A stretch of DNA of 24,780 nucleotides, taken from Novimethylophilus sp036504375 (GTDB lineage Bacteria; Pseudomonadota; Gammaproteobacteria; Burkholderiales; Methylophilaceae). How positions within the stretch are numbered: the first letter of the stretch is position 1; the number at the start of each line of letters is the position of its first letter. The position numbers and the translations under genes were made by a program. The stretch lies in assembly GCF_036504375.1 (NCBI RefSeq), contig NZ_DASXVH010000057.1, forward strand, positions 1 through 24,780. Reading direction: 5' to 3'. Shown here one piece after another: positions 1 to 5,565 of the stretch. The notes beneath the pieces were generated by a model. It saw only the letters and a list, made by a program, of their open reading frames with translations, made no database searches and was not told the origin of the DNA.

Positions 1-132
1 CGTGAAATCCAGGGCAAAACACCTTACAAGCTGTCTGAATTTAGCCTCGCTGATTTTAGAACGTCGGTAATACCTGTTTTTACTAACCATATTAGGAAGT
101 TATCACACCTTAATCGGTGCTTTGCTTCCTAA
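1..132 (+). CDS. Possible 3' end of an unidentified gene (partial)
   Basis: Frame 1 is open from the window edge to a TAA at 130-132, giving 43 residues that end in NRCFAS. I do not recognise the protein. It lacks the conserved C-terminal features of an integron integrase. An open stretch this short could be chance, and the stop lies inside a hairpin at 92-132, so the reading frame may not be real. The sequence to the left of the window decides this. Confidence 0.2.
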   Translation, partial: REIQGKTPYKLSEFSLADFRTSVIPVFTNHIRKLSHLNRCFAS

Positions 133-155
133 GACCCAAGTTTTTTATTGGGGTC
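92..155 (+). other. Two consecutive hairpins beside the left attI-like site
   Basis: TTAGGAAG (92-99) pairs with CTTCCTAA (125-132), with an inner CACC/GGTG pair (106-109, 116-119). GACCCAA (133-139) then pairs imperfectly with TTGGGGTC (148-155) around a T-rich loop. The block could be a terminator for the gene to the left or structure belonging to the attI region. It is seen in the sequence; its function is inference. Confidence 0.4.
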
Positions 156-170
156 TACTTTACGTTAGCC
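143..170 (+). other. attI: attI-like recombination site, left copy
   Basis: The site ends in the core GTTAGCC (164-170), with the crossover expected between G164 and T165. A CTACTTTACG stretch immediately upstream is in the place of the integrase L box. No RYYYAAC partner or attC stem precedes it, and the first cassette starts here, so it behaves as attI rather than attC. Bases 143-167 are repeated without change at 23931-23955. The integrase gene is not in the window and would have to lie to the left. Confidence 0.6.
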
Positions 171-200
171 TAGACTCAACACTTGAGGAGTTTTTAAGCA

Positions 201-653
201 ATGGAAAATCGAGTTAACCTAGGCAAGACCGCACCAGATCTATATCAAACTGTTGCCGTCCTTGATCGCCTAGCAAGCGAATACGCCGCATCTGCTGGAA
301 TCGCTGAAGGCTTCACACATTTGTTGAGACTTCGGGCATCTCAGTTGAATCAGTGTGCATTCTGCGTCAGGCTCCACACTCGTGATGCGCTGGCTTGCGG
401 CGAATCCAGCGACCGCATCAGCGTTTTACCAGCATGGCGGGAAACGCAGTATTTCACTGAGAAAGAACGCGCAGCCCTTGCGCTTGGTGAAGCGGTAACA
501 TTAATTGCCAAGGGGCAAATTCCTGAATCTATATACAGTGAAGCCGCTGCCGTGCTATCAAATGAAGAGATTGCAGCAGTCGAGTGGCTCGGTGTCGTGA
601 TCAATACTTGGAATCGGATTGCGATCTCAAGTCGGTATCCAGTCAATGCGTAG
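201..653 (+). CDS. Carboxymuconolactone decarboxylase / AhpD-like protein
   Basis: This 150-aa protein has the AhpD/CMD signature Cys52-x-x-Cys55-x-x-x-His59 in the context QCAFCVRLH. In the alkylhydroperoxidase-like branch this is a redox-active thiol pair with a proton-relay histidine. The rest of the chain is helical with a C-terminal NTWNRIAI segment typical of the family. The start is supported by GAGGAG at 185-190, 10 nt before the ATG. It is the first gene of cassette 1 (165-723), next to the attI-like site, which is the best position for expression in an array. A peroxide or organic-hydroperoxide role is likely by family; the actual substrate cannot be read from the sequence. Confidence 0.85.
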   Translation: MENRVNLGKTAPDLYQTVAVLDRLASEYAASAGIAEGFTHLLRLRASQLNQCAFCVRLHTRDALACGESSDRISVLPAWRETQYFTEKERAALALGEAVTLIAKGQIPESIYSEAAAVLSNEEIAAVEWLGVVINTWNRIAISSRYPVNA

Positions 654-661
654 TATAAGCT

Positions 662-729
662 GGCTAACCCATCGTTCCACCGGACCTGCGCGAGAAGCCG
701 CGCAGGTCCGGTGAATTCAAACGTTGGGC
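662..729 (+). other. attC: attC of cassette 1
   Basis: R'' GGCTAAC (662-668) is the exact reverse complement of the cassette start GTTAGCC at 164. R' GTTGGGC (723-729) opens the next cassette. The interior is a long GC-rich hairpin (CCGGACCTGCGCG and its complement) that differs from the shared central sequence of the other attC sites, so cassette 1 may have a different origin. Confidence 0.9.
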
Positions 730-735
730 ATTGAT

Positions 736-1125
736 ATGAATACATCGGACTGGATTGCACTGGCTGCGGCATGTGCGGCATTTATCGGGCTAATACCGCA
801 ATTTGCGCAAATGACGCGCACAAAGAGTAGCAAGGAAAAACAGCCAGTCGCGAAAGCTACCGATGCCGCGACTGAGGAGCCACAAGGAAAATCTGAGCCC
901 GTAAAACTTAATGATTTTGGCAAGGCTCTTGTTCTCACAGTCTGTGGCCTTGCAATCGGAGTTGTTGAGATTGTTTTGTTCAGTACGTTTGCGAATATCT
1001 ATGGAATCGCAATAAGTACAGTAACAATGCCAACAAACTGGCTTATAGTTTTCTATGCATTGTTTGTCGTCCCAGGGGTTTTTCTATTCATGGCATTTGC
1101 ACACCTTTCCAACTTGTTCGAATAA
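736..1125 (+). CDS. Small membrane protein of unknown function
   Basis: This 129-aa protein has about three hydrophobic segments at residues 6-24, 64-84 and 100-122. A charged, Lys/Glu-rich loop at 27-58 lies between the first two. No family is recognised. ATG 736 is preferred. An in-frame TTG at 724 coincides with the first base after the recombination point, but nothing around it looks like a ribosome site. No Shine-Dalgarno sequence is visible before 736 either, and the start lies only 12 nt into cassette 2, so expression probably depends on read-through from upstream. The stop is 1 nt before the attC. Confidence 0.65.
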   Translation: MNTSDWIALAAACAAFIGLIPQFAQMTRTKSSKEKQPVAKATDAATEEPQGKSEPVKLNDFGKALVLTVCGLAIGVVEIVLFSTFANIYGIAISTVTMPTNWLIVFYALFVVPGVFLFMAFAHLSNLFE

Positions 1126-1126
1126 T

Positions 1127-1186
1127 GCCCAACCCTACAGTCAAGCAGGACGCGCCTACGGCGCGCCCCTTACTTTCACGTTAGCT
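1127..1186 (+). other. attC: attC of cassette 2
   Basis: R'' GCCCAAC (1127-1133) complements the cassette start GTTGGGC (723). R' is GTTAGCT (1180-1186). The stem GGACGCGCC-TAC-GGCGCGCC carries the arms typical of this array. Confidence 0.92.
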
Positions 1187-1202
1187 TTCTACTGACGCTG
1201 CA

Positions 1203-2162
1203 ATGCAGAACTTGATCTTTCTTGTAAATGATGAGCCCTATTGCTTGTGGGGCTTCGATCTTCCCAAACGAAACGATGAGTTTCTTCGTGGGCTGGATGC
1301 CGGATATTTCGAGTACTGCCTAAACGCGCACCTCGCTACTGAAGATGAACAGCGAGCGTCGGTCGCACTCAGAACAACTCTTCATCATGCCTTGGAGACC
1401 TTATTCTCTCTTCTTGGCGCCTACGTACAAGCACCAGATTGTCCATATGCTTGGATTGCCAAGTGCTCGACATCCGACCTGAGGGAGTTTGTCCAGCGAG
1501 TTAGCCGCAGCGATCCAAACATATTCACTAAACTCAATATTTCGTCAGCCAGTTGGCCTTTGGTAGCAGAAGCGATCTTTGCGACCTATCTACCGGGAAG
1601 CGACAAACAGAAGCGTACGGTTGCCTGCTTTTCTAAAGTCTGGAGCTATCTTGCCCAGGACTTCCAAAACGCCAATTACATAGATGAGTACAATTCTCTT
1701 AAACACGGCTTTCGCGTAAAGCGCGGTGGCTTCTCATTGGCGATTGGCAAAGAGCCGTCTTATGGTGTCCCGCCGCCGGATGGCGAAATGCACCTAATGG
1801 GCAAGTCCGATTTTGGTACGTCATTTTTCAAAATTGAGTCCATCGGGAGTAACAAGAAGAATAGAAGCATTCGCGCGCACCGCACTTCAGTGAACTGGTC
1901 ACCTGAACGAGACATCCTTTCGTTGCAACTCGCTTACATGTCACTTAATAACGTCATTTCCGCTCTACGCATCGTCAATGGCTGGCCAGCGCCGGAATGC
2001 GCATTCATTCGCCCCGAGAACGACGACGACTTCGATAAGCCATGGCAATACACTCCAAGCGTTATGAGCATTAATTTCGACCACGTCGTTGATGAACAAA
2101 ACACCGTGCTGGTAACAAAGAAAGAACTTCTGGAGAAGGTTTATGGTGATTCAGAAAGCTAA
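1203..2162 (+). CDS. Hypothetical cassette protein, 319 aa
   Basis: I recognise no family. The product is soluble, with no signal peptide or membrane span. The N-terminal half is rich in helix-forming residues and the C-terminal half has more beta-forming and loop residues. A YNSLKHGFRVKRGG segment near residues 162-175 stands out as a basic, possibly conserved motif. The last codon and the TAA stop (2157-2162) lie inside the attC R'' box. The gene fills almost all of cassette 3 (1181-2220) and starts 22 nt after the recombination point with no clear ribosome site. It is the largest single-gene cassette in the window. Confidence 0.7.
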   Translation: MQNLIFLVNDEPYCLWGFDLPKRNDEFLRGLDAGYFEYCLNAHLATEDEQRASVALRTTLHHALETLFSLLGAYVQAPDCPYAWIAKCSTSDLREFVQRVSRSDPNIFTKLNISSASWPLVAEAIFATYLPGSDKQKRTVACFSKVWSYLAQDFQNANYIDEYNSLKHGFRVKRGGFSLAIGKEPSYGVPPPDGEMHLMGKSDFGTSFFKIESIGSNKKNRSIRAHRTSVNWSPERDILSLQLAYMSLNNVISALRIVNGWPAPECAFIRPENDDDFDKPWQYTPSVMSINFDHVVDEQNTVLVTKKELLEKVYGDSES

Positions 2163-2226
2163 CCCATCAGTCGAGAGGGACGCTTCGCGGCGACGCCGCT
2201 CGCGCCCCTCACCTTAACCGTTAGCC
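2157..2226 (+). other. attC: attC of cassette 3
   Basis: R'' AGCTAAC (2157-2163) complements the cassette start GTTAGCT (1180). R' is GTTAGCC (2220-2226). The TAA of the R'' box is the stop codon of the 319-aa gene. The stem centres on CGCTTCGCGGCGACGCCGC. Confidence 0.92.
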
Positions 2227-2231
2227 AAATT

Positions 2232-2573
2232 ATGCCATTCGTATTTCTCGACAAAATCGCTCGCAACGACGCTGCCGTCAAAAGCATTTTTGATAATGTA
2301 CGTAACCTTGGTTTGTGTGCTGCAGTATTCGCAGCCAGTGCCTGGAAACTCAAACATATCGGTAGCGGCTGGCTGTACTACTTTGACTCTACTTTAGGTT
2401 GGTTACTTTTTGCAGCCGGATTCTCTCTGACCTTCATAAACATGAACCATGGACTCTATAAATTAAAAGAGTCGGCATTGCCGAAATGGCTCAAAGGTCT
2501 AATTGGTGGTTTATATGGGGCTTTAGCTATAGAAGTGATAAATGCTTTGTTATCAGGTAAATTTGGTGGCTAA
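2232..2573 (+). CDS. Small membrane protein, 113 aa
   Basis: Hydrophobic segments lie near residues 25-39, 47-70 and 87-107, and the N-terminus is basic and hydrophilic. No family is recognised. The start is 11 nt into cassette 4 (2221-2627) with no visible ribosome site. The TAA stop is formed by the attC R'' box GGCTAAC. Its base composition is AT-richer than the core genes to the right. Confidence 0.6.
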   Translation: MPFVFLDKIARNDAAVKSIFDNVRNLGLCAAVFAASAWKLKHIGSGWLYYFDSTLGWLLFAAGFSLTFINMNHGLYKLKESALPKWLKGLIGGLYGALAIEVINALLSGKFGG

Positions 2574-2633
2574 CCCATCCATCAAGCGGGACGCTGCGCT
2601 GAAGCGCACCGCCCCTTATGTCAAACGTTATGC
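2568..2633 (+). other. attC: attC of cassette 4
   Basis: R'' GGCTAAC (2568-2574) complements the cassette start GTTAGCC (2220). R' is GTTATGC (2627-2633). Between them are the common AAGCGGGACGC arm and its partner GCCCCTTATG. Confidence 0.92.
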
Positions 2634-2774
2634 ATGGCAGCATCCAGCAATCGAGGAATGTCAATTGCCATCAACCTGCCTTTGTCGCTAAGGTCTTGCG
2701 GGTCTGCCTGAAAGTGCTTCAAGTTTTCACCAACAACTCATAGCCACCTTTCCTTTATTTCGGATATCTCATCT

Positions 2775-3002
2775 ATGGTCATGAACTCACTCTCCAAACA
2801 GCTGAAGGAAAAGTCAGACGACGAACTTGCTGAATACATGGCAGGCTGGAAACCGGACACAGGGAAATACATCCTTTCCGAGATGGAGTTCAAGCGTCGC
2901 CAATCTCGCCCAAATGAAATCCGTGGTTGGATTTCTCTCGGTTTGTCCGTGCTTGCGATCATTATTTCTGTTGTCGCCTTGGTCGTTAAAAACTATGCAT
3001 AA
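2775..3002 (+). CDS. Small single-span membrane protein, 75 aa
   Basis: A charged, probably cytoplasmic N-terminal domain (residues 1-50) is followed by one strongly hydrophobic helix at about 51-71 and a short KNYA tail. No family is recognised. ATG 2775 and ATG 2781 are both possible starts and neither has a clear ribosome site. About 147 nt of cassette 5 lie before the gene with no convincing reading frame. That is unusual in this array, where most starts are close to the recombination point. The TAA stop is inside the R'' box GCATAAC. Confidence 0.55.
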   Translation: MVMNSLSKQLKEKSDDELAEYMAGWKPDTGKYILSEMEFKRRQSRPNEIRGWISLGLSVLAIIISVVALVVKNYA

Positions 3003-3054
3003 CATGGCGGTCAAGGGGGACGCCTAGCGGCGCCCCTGATGTCAAACGTTAGGC
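2997..3054 (+). other. attC: attC of cassette 5
   Basis: R'' GCATAAC (2997-3003) complements the cassette start GTTATGC (2627). R' is GTTAGGC (3048-3054). The central stem GGCGCC around CTAG is shorter than in the neighbouring sites. Confidence 0.9.
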
Positions 3055-3076
3055 ATCACTGTCAAATGGTCAAAAC

Positions 3077-3085
3077 TGCTATGAT
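3077..3085 (+). promoter_or_regulatory. Extended -10 promoter of the DUF4160/DUF2442 pair
   Basis: TGCTATGAT is an extended -10 element (TGn followed by TATGAT, 5 of 6 to consensus). No good -35 lies at the right distance, which the extended element can offset. The -10 ends 7 nt before the ATG at 3092, so the predicted transcript would start at or next to the start codon. Confidence 0.5.
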
Positions 3086-3091
3086 TTAACT

Positions 3092-3331
3092 ATGGCACCG
3101 ACCGTTTTCCGCCAAGGCGCTTTTCGCTTCTTTTTCTTCTCTCGCGAAGAACCGCGCATGCATATCCATGTGTCCCATACAGATGGAGAGGCAAAATTCT
3201 GGCTGGAACCCCAGATTGAGCTTGCCATGAACCAAGGGCTCTCGAAAGAGCAAGTCAGTGAGGCATTGTCCTTGGTTCAACATCATTACGAGGAGATTCG
3301 CAATGCTTGGCACATCCACTTCGGAAATTGA
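3092..3331 (+). CDS. DUF4160 domain protein (putative toxin of a pair)
   Basis: This 79-aa protein shows the DUF4160 pattern: a basic and aromatic N-terminus (FRFFFFS), then EEPRMHIHV near residues 20-28, a region around FWLEP, and a helical end with HHYEEIRNAWHIHF. DUF4160 genes are often next to DUF2442 genes, and such pairs are discussed as candidate toxin-antitoxin modules. The toxin role is therefore inference from family context. The gene overlaps the downstream DUF2442 gene by 29 bp, which suggests coupled translation. Both genes lie in one cassette (3049-3608) with its own promoter. Confidence 0.8.
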   Translation: MAPTVFRQGAFRFFFFSREEPRMHIHVSHTDGEAKFWLEPQIELAMNQGLSKEQVSEALSLVQHHYEEIRNAWHIHFGN

Positions 3332-3554
3332 AGTTTCTTTGGCTTCAAACAAGGGCTTCTGGCTACTGGTGGGCGATGAGGAGCTTTTTGTTCCTTACGC
3401 TGAATTCCCTTGGTTCAAAAAAGCCACGATTGAAGAAATCTCCAACATCGAGTGGCCAACCCCCGATCATCTCTATTGGCCTCTGATCGACGTTGATTTA
3501 TCGGTTGAATCTATCCGCAGTCCCGCCAATTTCCCTTTGCGTTCTCATGCCTAA
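3303..3554 (+). CDS. DUF2442 domain protein (putative antitoxin of a pair)
   Basis: This 83-aa protein has the DUF2442 core: a GFWLLVGDEELFVPYAEFPWF stretch near residues 18-38, followed by an IEWPTPDHLYWPLIDVDLSVES-like end. In the family such proteins bind DNA or a partner protein and are found beside DUF4160. ATG 3303 is chosen because it gives the usual family length and overlaps the upstream gene. An upstream in-frame ATG at 3258 would be buried deep inside DUF4160. The TAA stop lies in the attC R'' box GCCTAAC. Confidence 0.75.
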   Translation: MLGTSTSEIEVSLASNKGFWLLVGDEELFVPYAEFPWFKKATIEEISNIEWPTPDHLYWPLIDVDLSVESIRSPANFPLRSHA

Positions 3555-3614
3555 CCCCGCAGTCAAGCGGGACGCTGCGCTAAAGCGCCGCGCCCCTTAC
3601 TTTCGACGTTGGGC
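3549..3614 (+). other. attC: attC of cassette 6
   Basis: R'' GCCTAAC (3549-3555) complements the cassette start GTTAGGC (3048). R' is GTTGGGC (3608-3614). The AAGCGGGACGCTGCGC arm pairs with GCGCCGCGCCCC. Confidence 0.92.
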
Positions 3615-3637
3615 ACCTCAGGACGGCGCGTATGGCA

Positions 3638-3666
3638 TTGACAATGTGTAGCCATAGGGCTACAGT
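3638..3666 (+). promoter_or_regulatory. Promoter of the HigB/HigA cassette, copy 1
   Basis: TTGACA (3638-3643, perfect -35), a 17-nt spacer, then TACAGT (3661-3666, 4 of 6 to the -10 consensus). The -10 ends 7 nt before the toxin ATG at 3673, so the mRNA is predicted to be leaderless. Confidence 0.75.
3647..3664. promoter_or_regulatory. Operator palindrome in the HigBA promoter
   Basis: TGTAGCC-ATAG-GGCTACA is a perfect 7-bp inverted repeat that covers the spacer and the first bases of the -10 box. This is where the HigA helix-turn-helix protein would bind to repress its own operon. The repeat is seen; autorepression is inferred from the family. Confidence 0.7.
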
Positions 3667-3672
3667 TGCTCC

Positions 3673-3978
3673 ATGATTGAAATTCGCAAAACCGTCCTCT
3701 TCGCTCAGTGGCTCGACGACTTGCGCGACCTCTAGGCGAGAGCGCGCGTCCAAGCAAGGATCGAACGACTTGCCGCTGGAAACCCCGGAGATGTCGAACC
3801 GGTTGGCAAAGGTGTCTCGGAATTGCGAATCAACTACGGTCCCGGTTACCGGGTATATTTCAAGAAGCGAGGGCGAGAGCTGATTATTCTGCTGGCTGGT
3901 GGAGACAAGACTACCCAAGCCAAGGACATCAAGGCTGCATTGCGCCTCGCACGTAATCTTTCGGAGGAGCAACCATGA
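3673..3978 (+). pseudogene. RelE/HigB-family toxin with a premature stop
   Basis: Starting at ATG 3673 the frame reads MIEIRKTVLFAQWLDDLRDL, then TAG at 3733-3735 (codon 21), then continues open for another 80 codons. The continuation includes GVSELRINYGPGYRVYFKK and LLAGGDKTTQAKDI, which are hallmarks of the RelE/HigB-like addiction-module killer family. A single substitution, for example AAG or CAG to TAG, would explain the stop. No ATG directly downstream restores a full domain. The end overlaps the HigA start by 4 nt (ATGA), so coupling of the pair is preserved. Without read-through this copy should make no active toxin. A sequencing error is the alternative. Confidence 0.8.
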
Positions 3979-4274
3979 CTAAGACCGTTACCACTCGCTA
4001 TGACGTTGCCGAACACCTCAGAACCCCAGAGGAAATGGCCGCTTATCTTGAAGCCTGCCTTGAAGAAGCCGACGGAGATGCTGCATTTATTGCCAAAGCA
4101 CTTGGCGATATTGCTCGCGCCAAGGGTATGTCACAGGTCGCGCGCGATGCCGGATTGTCTCGCGAAAGTCTTTACAAAGCGCTCTCCGGTGATCGTAGCC
4201 CTGGATTCGACACCATCCTTAAAGTCATCGGGGCACTTGGGCTGAAGTTGCATGCCGAAGCTGGTCACGACTGA
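3975..4274 (+). CDS. HigA-like addiction module antidote protein
   Basis: This 99-aa protein has the arrangement of the COG3636 antidote family. The N-terminus is acidic and helical (EEMAAYLEACLEEADGD), followed by a helix-turn-helix at about residues 52-80 (MSQVARDAGLSRESLYKALS) and the conserved end FDTILKVIGALGLKL. It neutralises a RelE/HigB-type toxin and represses its own promoter, probably through the palindrome at 3647-3664. The frame is intact although the partner toxin is broken. The ATG overlaps the toxin stop, so translation would normally be coupled. In this copy the ribosome would stop about 240 nt earlier, which could lower its expression. Confidence 0.88.
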   Translation: MTKTVTTRYDVAEHLRTPEEMAAYLEACLEEADGDAAFIAKALGDIARAKGMSQVARDAGLSRESLYKALSGDRSPGFDTILKVIGALGLKLHAEAGHD

Positions 4275-4280
4275 CGAGGT

Positions 4281-4350
4281 GCCCAACCCTGCGGTGCAGG
4301 GGACGCTGCGCGATAAAGCCGCGCCGCGCCCCTGGCTTTGAACGTTATGC
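4281..4350 (+). other. attC: attC of cassette 7
   Basis: R'' GCCCAAC (4281-4287) complements the cassette start GTTGGGC (3608). R' is GTTATGC (4344-4350). The central part holds GGACGCTGCGCG paired with CGCCGCGCCCC. Confidence 0.9.
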
Positions 4351-4391
4351 CCCAAAGCTATCCGTCATGCCTTGCCTTAAACACGAGCAAT

Positions 4392-4802
4392 TCATTTTCG
4401 AATTTGTCGCTGCTGCACTACTGCAACCACGATCCCACCGGTCATGACCGCAAGCGCATCGACGAGACCCGATAGCAGCATTGGCAAGGCTGGAAGTTTC
4501 GACCAACCAGCCGTGACCAAATGATCGCCCAAGAACACCGCCGTACCCAGTACGAGGCCGACCACAGCACCATGTAACCAGCCTGATCGTCCGCTTTTCA
4601 CACGCGGCATCAGCCAGACTAAAGCGATGGTGATTACCAAATAGCCTACGAGCAGCGGCGCAAAGGCCAGACCGTCTGCGTCAGTTCGAATGTACAACCC
4701 GAACATCGGTGACACGAAGGGTTGCAGGATAGCGACTGCAAGTGTTGTCGCTACGACATTCGTGACCACGTAGCCCATGCCCAGGGGAAGAATCCACTTC
4801 AT
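4392..4802 (-). CDS. Four-span membrane protein, 136 aa
   Basis: The product has about four hydrophobic segments near residues 5-28, 45-66, 77-98 and 106-129, and ends in QQRQIRK, a basic and probably cytoplasmic tail. No family is recognised with confidence. The start is well supported by AAGGAG (4809-4814 on this strand), 6 nt before the ATG. It is the only intact gene opposing the array direction. It diverges from a MarR-type regulator in the same cassette, so the regulator probably controls it. A transport or membrane-stress role would fit that arrangement but is inference. Confidence 0.75.
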   Translation of the reverse strand: MKWILPLGMGYVVTNVVATTLAVAILQPFVSPMFGLYIRTDADGLAFAPLLVGYLVITIALVWLMPRVKSGRSGWLHGAVVGLVLGTAVFLGDHLVTAGWSKLPALPMLLSGLVDALAVMTGGIVVAVVQQRQIRK

Positions 4803-4834
4803 CTCTGTCTCCTTATGTTATGTCAATGACCAAG

Positions 4835-4851
4835 TGTCAATGAGGTTGACA
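4835..4851. promoter_or_regulatory. Probable MarR operator in the divergent intergenic region
   Basis: TGTCAA-TGAGG-TTGACA is a perfect 6-bp inverted repeat. TGTCAATGA also occurs twice, at 4821-4829 and 4835-4843. The complementary TTGACA, 17 nt before CATAAG, forms a plausible promoter for the leftward membrane gene, so a regulator bound here would block it. MarR proteins usually bind such palindromes beside their own gene. Confidence 0.55.
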
Positions 4852-4863
4852 GTGTATGGTTCC

Positions 4864-4892
4864 TTGCTCGAAGCGTCAACCTGGTTTACACT
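4864..4892 (+). promoter_or_regulatory. Candidate promoter of the MarR gene
   Basis: TTGCTC (4864-4869), a 17-nt spacer and TACACT (4887-4892) lie 7 nt before the ATG at 4900. Both boxes are weak matches, so this is tentative. Confidence 0.35.
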
Positions 4893-4899
4893 TTGCCGC

Positions 4900-5349
4900 A
4901 TGAAAAAGCACGGAACTACCCCGATGGGGCGATTGCTGCTAGATGCCTTTAATTGGTTCGATGCGGGCTTGTTGGCCTCATTGAAAGAACAAGGTTGGCC
5001 GGACCTTAGTCGCTCACTGTCAATGGTGATGGCTTACTTGGATAGCGACGGCATTCGTATTTCGGAGTTGGCTCGACGACTTGGTGTCTCAAGGCAGGCC
5101 GCACAGAAAAGTGTTAAAGAGCTAGAAAGAGTAAAACTGGTAGAAACCAAGATTGACCCAACCAATTCAAGCGCAAAAATTGTTGTTTTAACAACTCAAG
5201 GGAAAGCCAACGTTAGTGCTGCCTTGAATGCTTTTTCTGAAATTGAAATCCAACTATCAAGGCGCATTGGTAGTGCCGATTTGGCCAGTATGAGAAAGAC
5301 GCTTGAAAAAGACTGGGGAGCACCAGTAATTGTGAAGAAAAACGCATAA
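4900..5349 (+). CDS. MarR-family transcriptional regulator
   Basis: This 149-aa protein has a winged helix-turn-helix at about residues 53-100. IRISELARRLGVSRQAAQKS includes the recognition helix, and the wing ends in KIVVLTTQGK. Helices on both sides would form the dimer interface, as in MarR/HxlR-like regulators. ATG 4900 is chosen because it gives the normal family length. A longer frame to 4777 would run through the promoter and into the divergent gene. The stop is in the R'' box GCATAAC. The adjacent palindromes at 4821-4851 and the divergent membrane gene suggest a self-contained regulator-target cassette. Confidence 0.8.
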   Translation: MKKHGTTPMGRLLLDAFNWFDAGLLASLKEQGWPDLSRSLSMVMAYLDSDGIRISELARRLGVSRQAAQKSVKELERVKLVETKIDPTNSSAKIVVLTTQGKANVSAALNAFSEIEIQLSRRIGSADLASMRKTLEKDWGAPVIVKKNA

Positions 5350-5363
5350 CTCCAACGTTAGGC
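5344..5363 (+). other. attC: Collapsed attC of cassette 8 (20 bp)
   Basis: R'' GCATAAC (5344-5350) complements the cassette start GTTATGC (4344), and R' GTTAGGC (5357-5363) is intact. Only six bases separate them, so the L''/L' boxes and the hairpin are gone. It probably cannot be recombined as a folded single strand, which would lock this cassette to the next one. Confidence 0.8.
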
Positions 5364-5383
5364 GTTACCATTCCGGACAATCA

Positions 5384-5475
5384 ATGACTATCGAAATTTT
5401 CACTGCAAACACCGACGCAGAAATCGAATCCTGTTTCCCAGTTTTCAGTGCGCTTCGCCCGCATCTTGAGAAATC
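5384..5475 (+). pseudogene. GNAT acetyltransferase N-terminal remnant
   Basis: About 30 codons starting MTIEIFTANTDAEIESC and containing FPVFSALRPHL match the N-terminus of a common GNAT N-acetyltransferase group. The sequence then passes directly into attC sequence near 5474. The acetyl-CoA binding motif and the rest of the domain are missing. The open frame continues through the attC to a stop at 5567-5569 but encodes no domain. A deletion from inside the gene to inside its attC explains the structure. Confidence 0.7.
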
Positions 5476-5527
5476 CATCCATCAAGCGGGGCGCGCTAAA
5501 GCGCGCCCCTTATGTCAACCGTTAGGG
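5474..5527 (+). other. attC: attC remnant of cassette 9 (R'' lost)
   Basis: The shared interior (CATCAAGCGGG to GCGCGCCCCTTATG) and R' GTTAGGG (5521-5527) are present. The R'' box GCCTAAC expected from the cassette start is absent, removed by the deletion that truncated the GNAT gene. Confidence 0.75.
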
Positions 5528-5531
5528 CTTC

Positions 5532-5559
5532 TTGACAATTTACTAAGCGTACATACAAT
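5532..5559 (+). promoter_or_regulatory. Promoter of brnTA
   Basis: TTGACA (5532-5537), a 16-nt spacer and TACAAT (5554-5559, 5 of 6). It ends 7 nt before the brnT ATG at 5566, predicting a leaderless mRNA. TACAT-ACA-ATGTA (5550-5562) overlaps the -10 box and is a candidate BrnA operator. Confidence 0.75.
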
Positions 5560-5565
5560 GTATTC

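Noticed and set aside
1..132. Open frame at the left edge as the end of an integron integrase
   Set aside because: The residues do not match the conserved C-terminal part of IntI, and the stop lies in a hairpin. Only a weak partial-gene call is kept.
724..735. TTG at the first base of cassette 2 as the start of the membrane protein
   Set aside because: ATG 736 follows four codons later, and no ribosome site supports the TTG.
4777..4899. N-terminal extension of the MarR protein
   Set aside because: It would run through the divergent promoter and operator into the opposing gene. The family length fits ATG 4900.
2157..5527. Repeated GC-rich blocks as a CRISPR array
   Set aside because: The repeats are 58-70 bp attC sites separated by whole genes of variable length, with self-matching ends. 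There are no short regular spacers and no cas genes.
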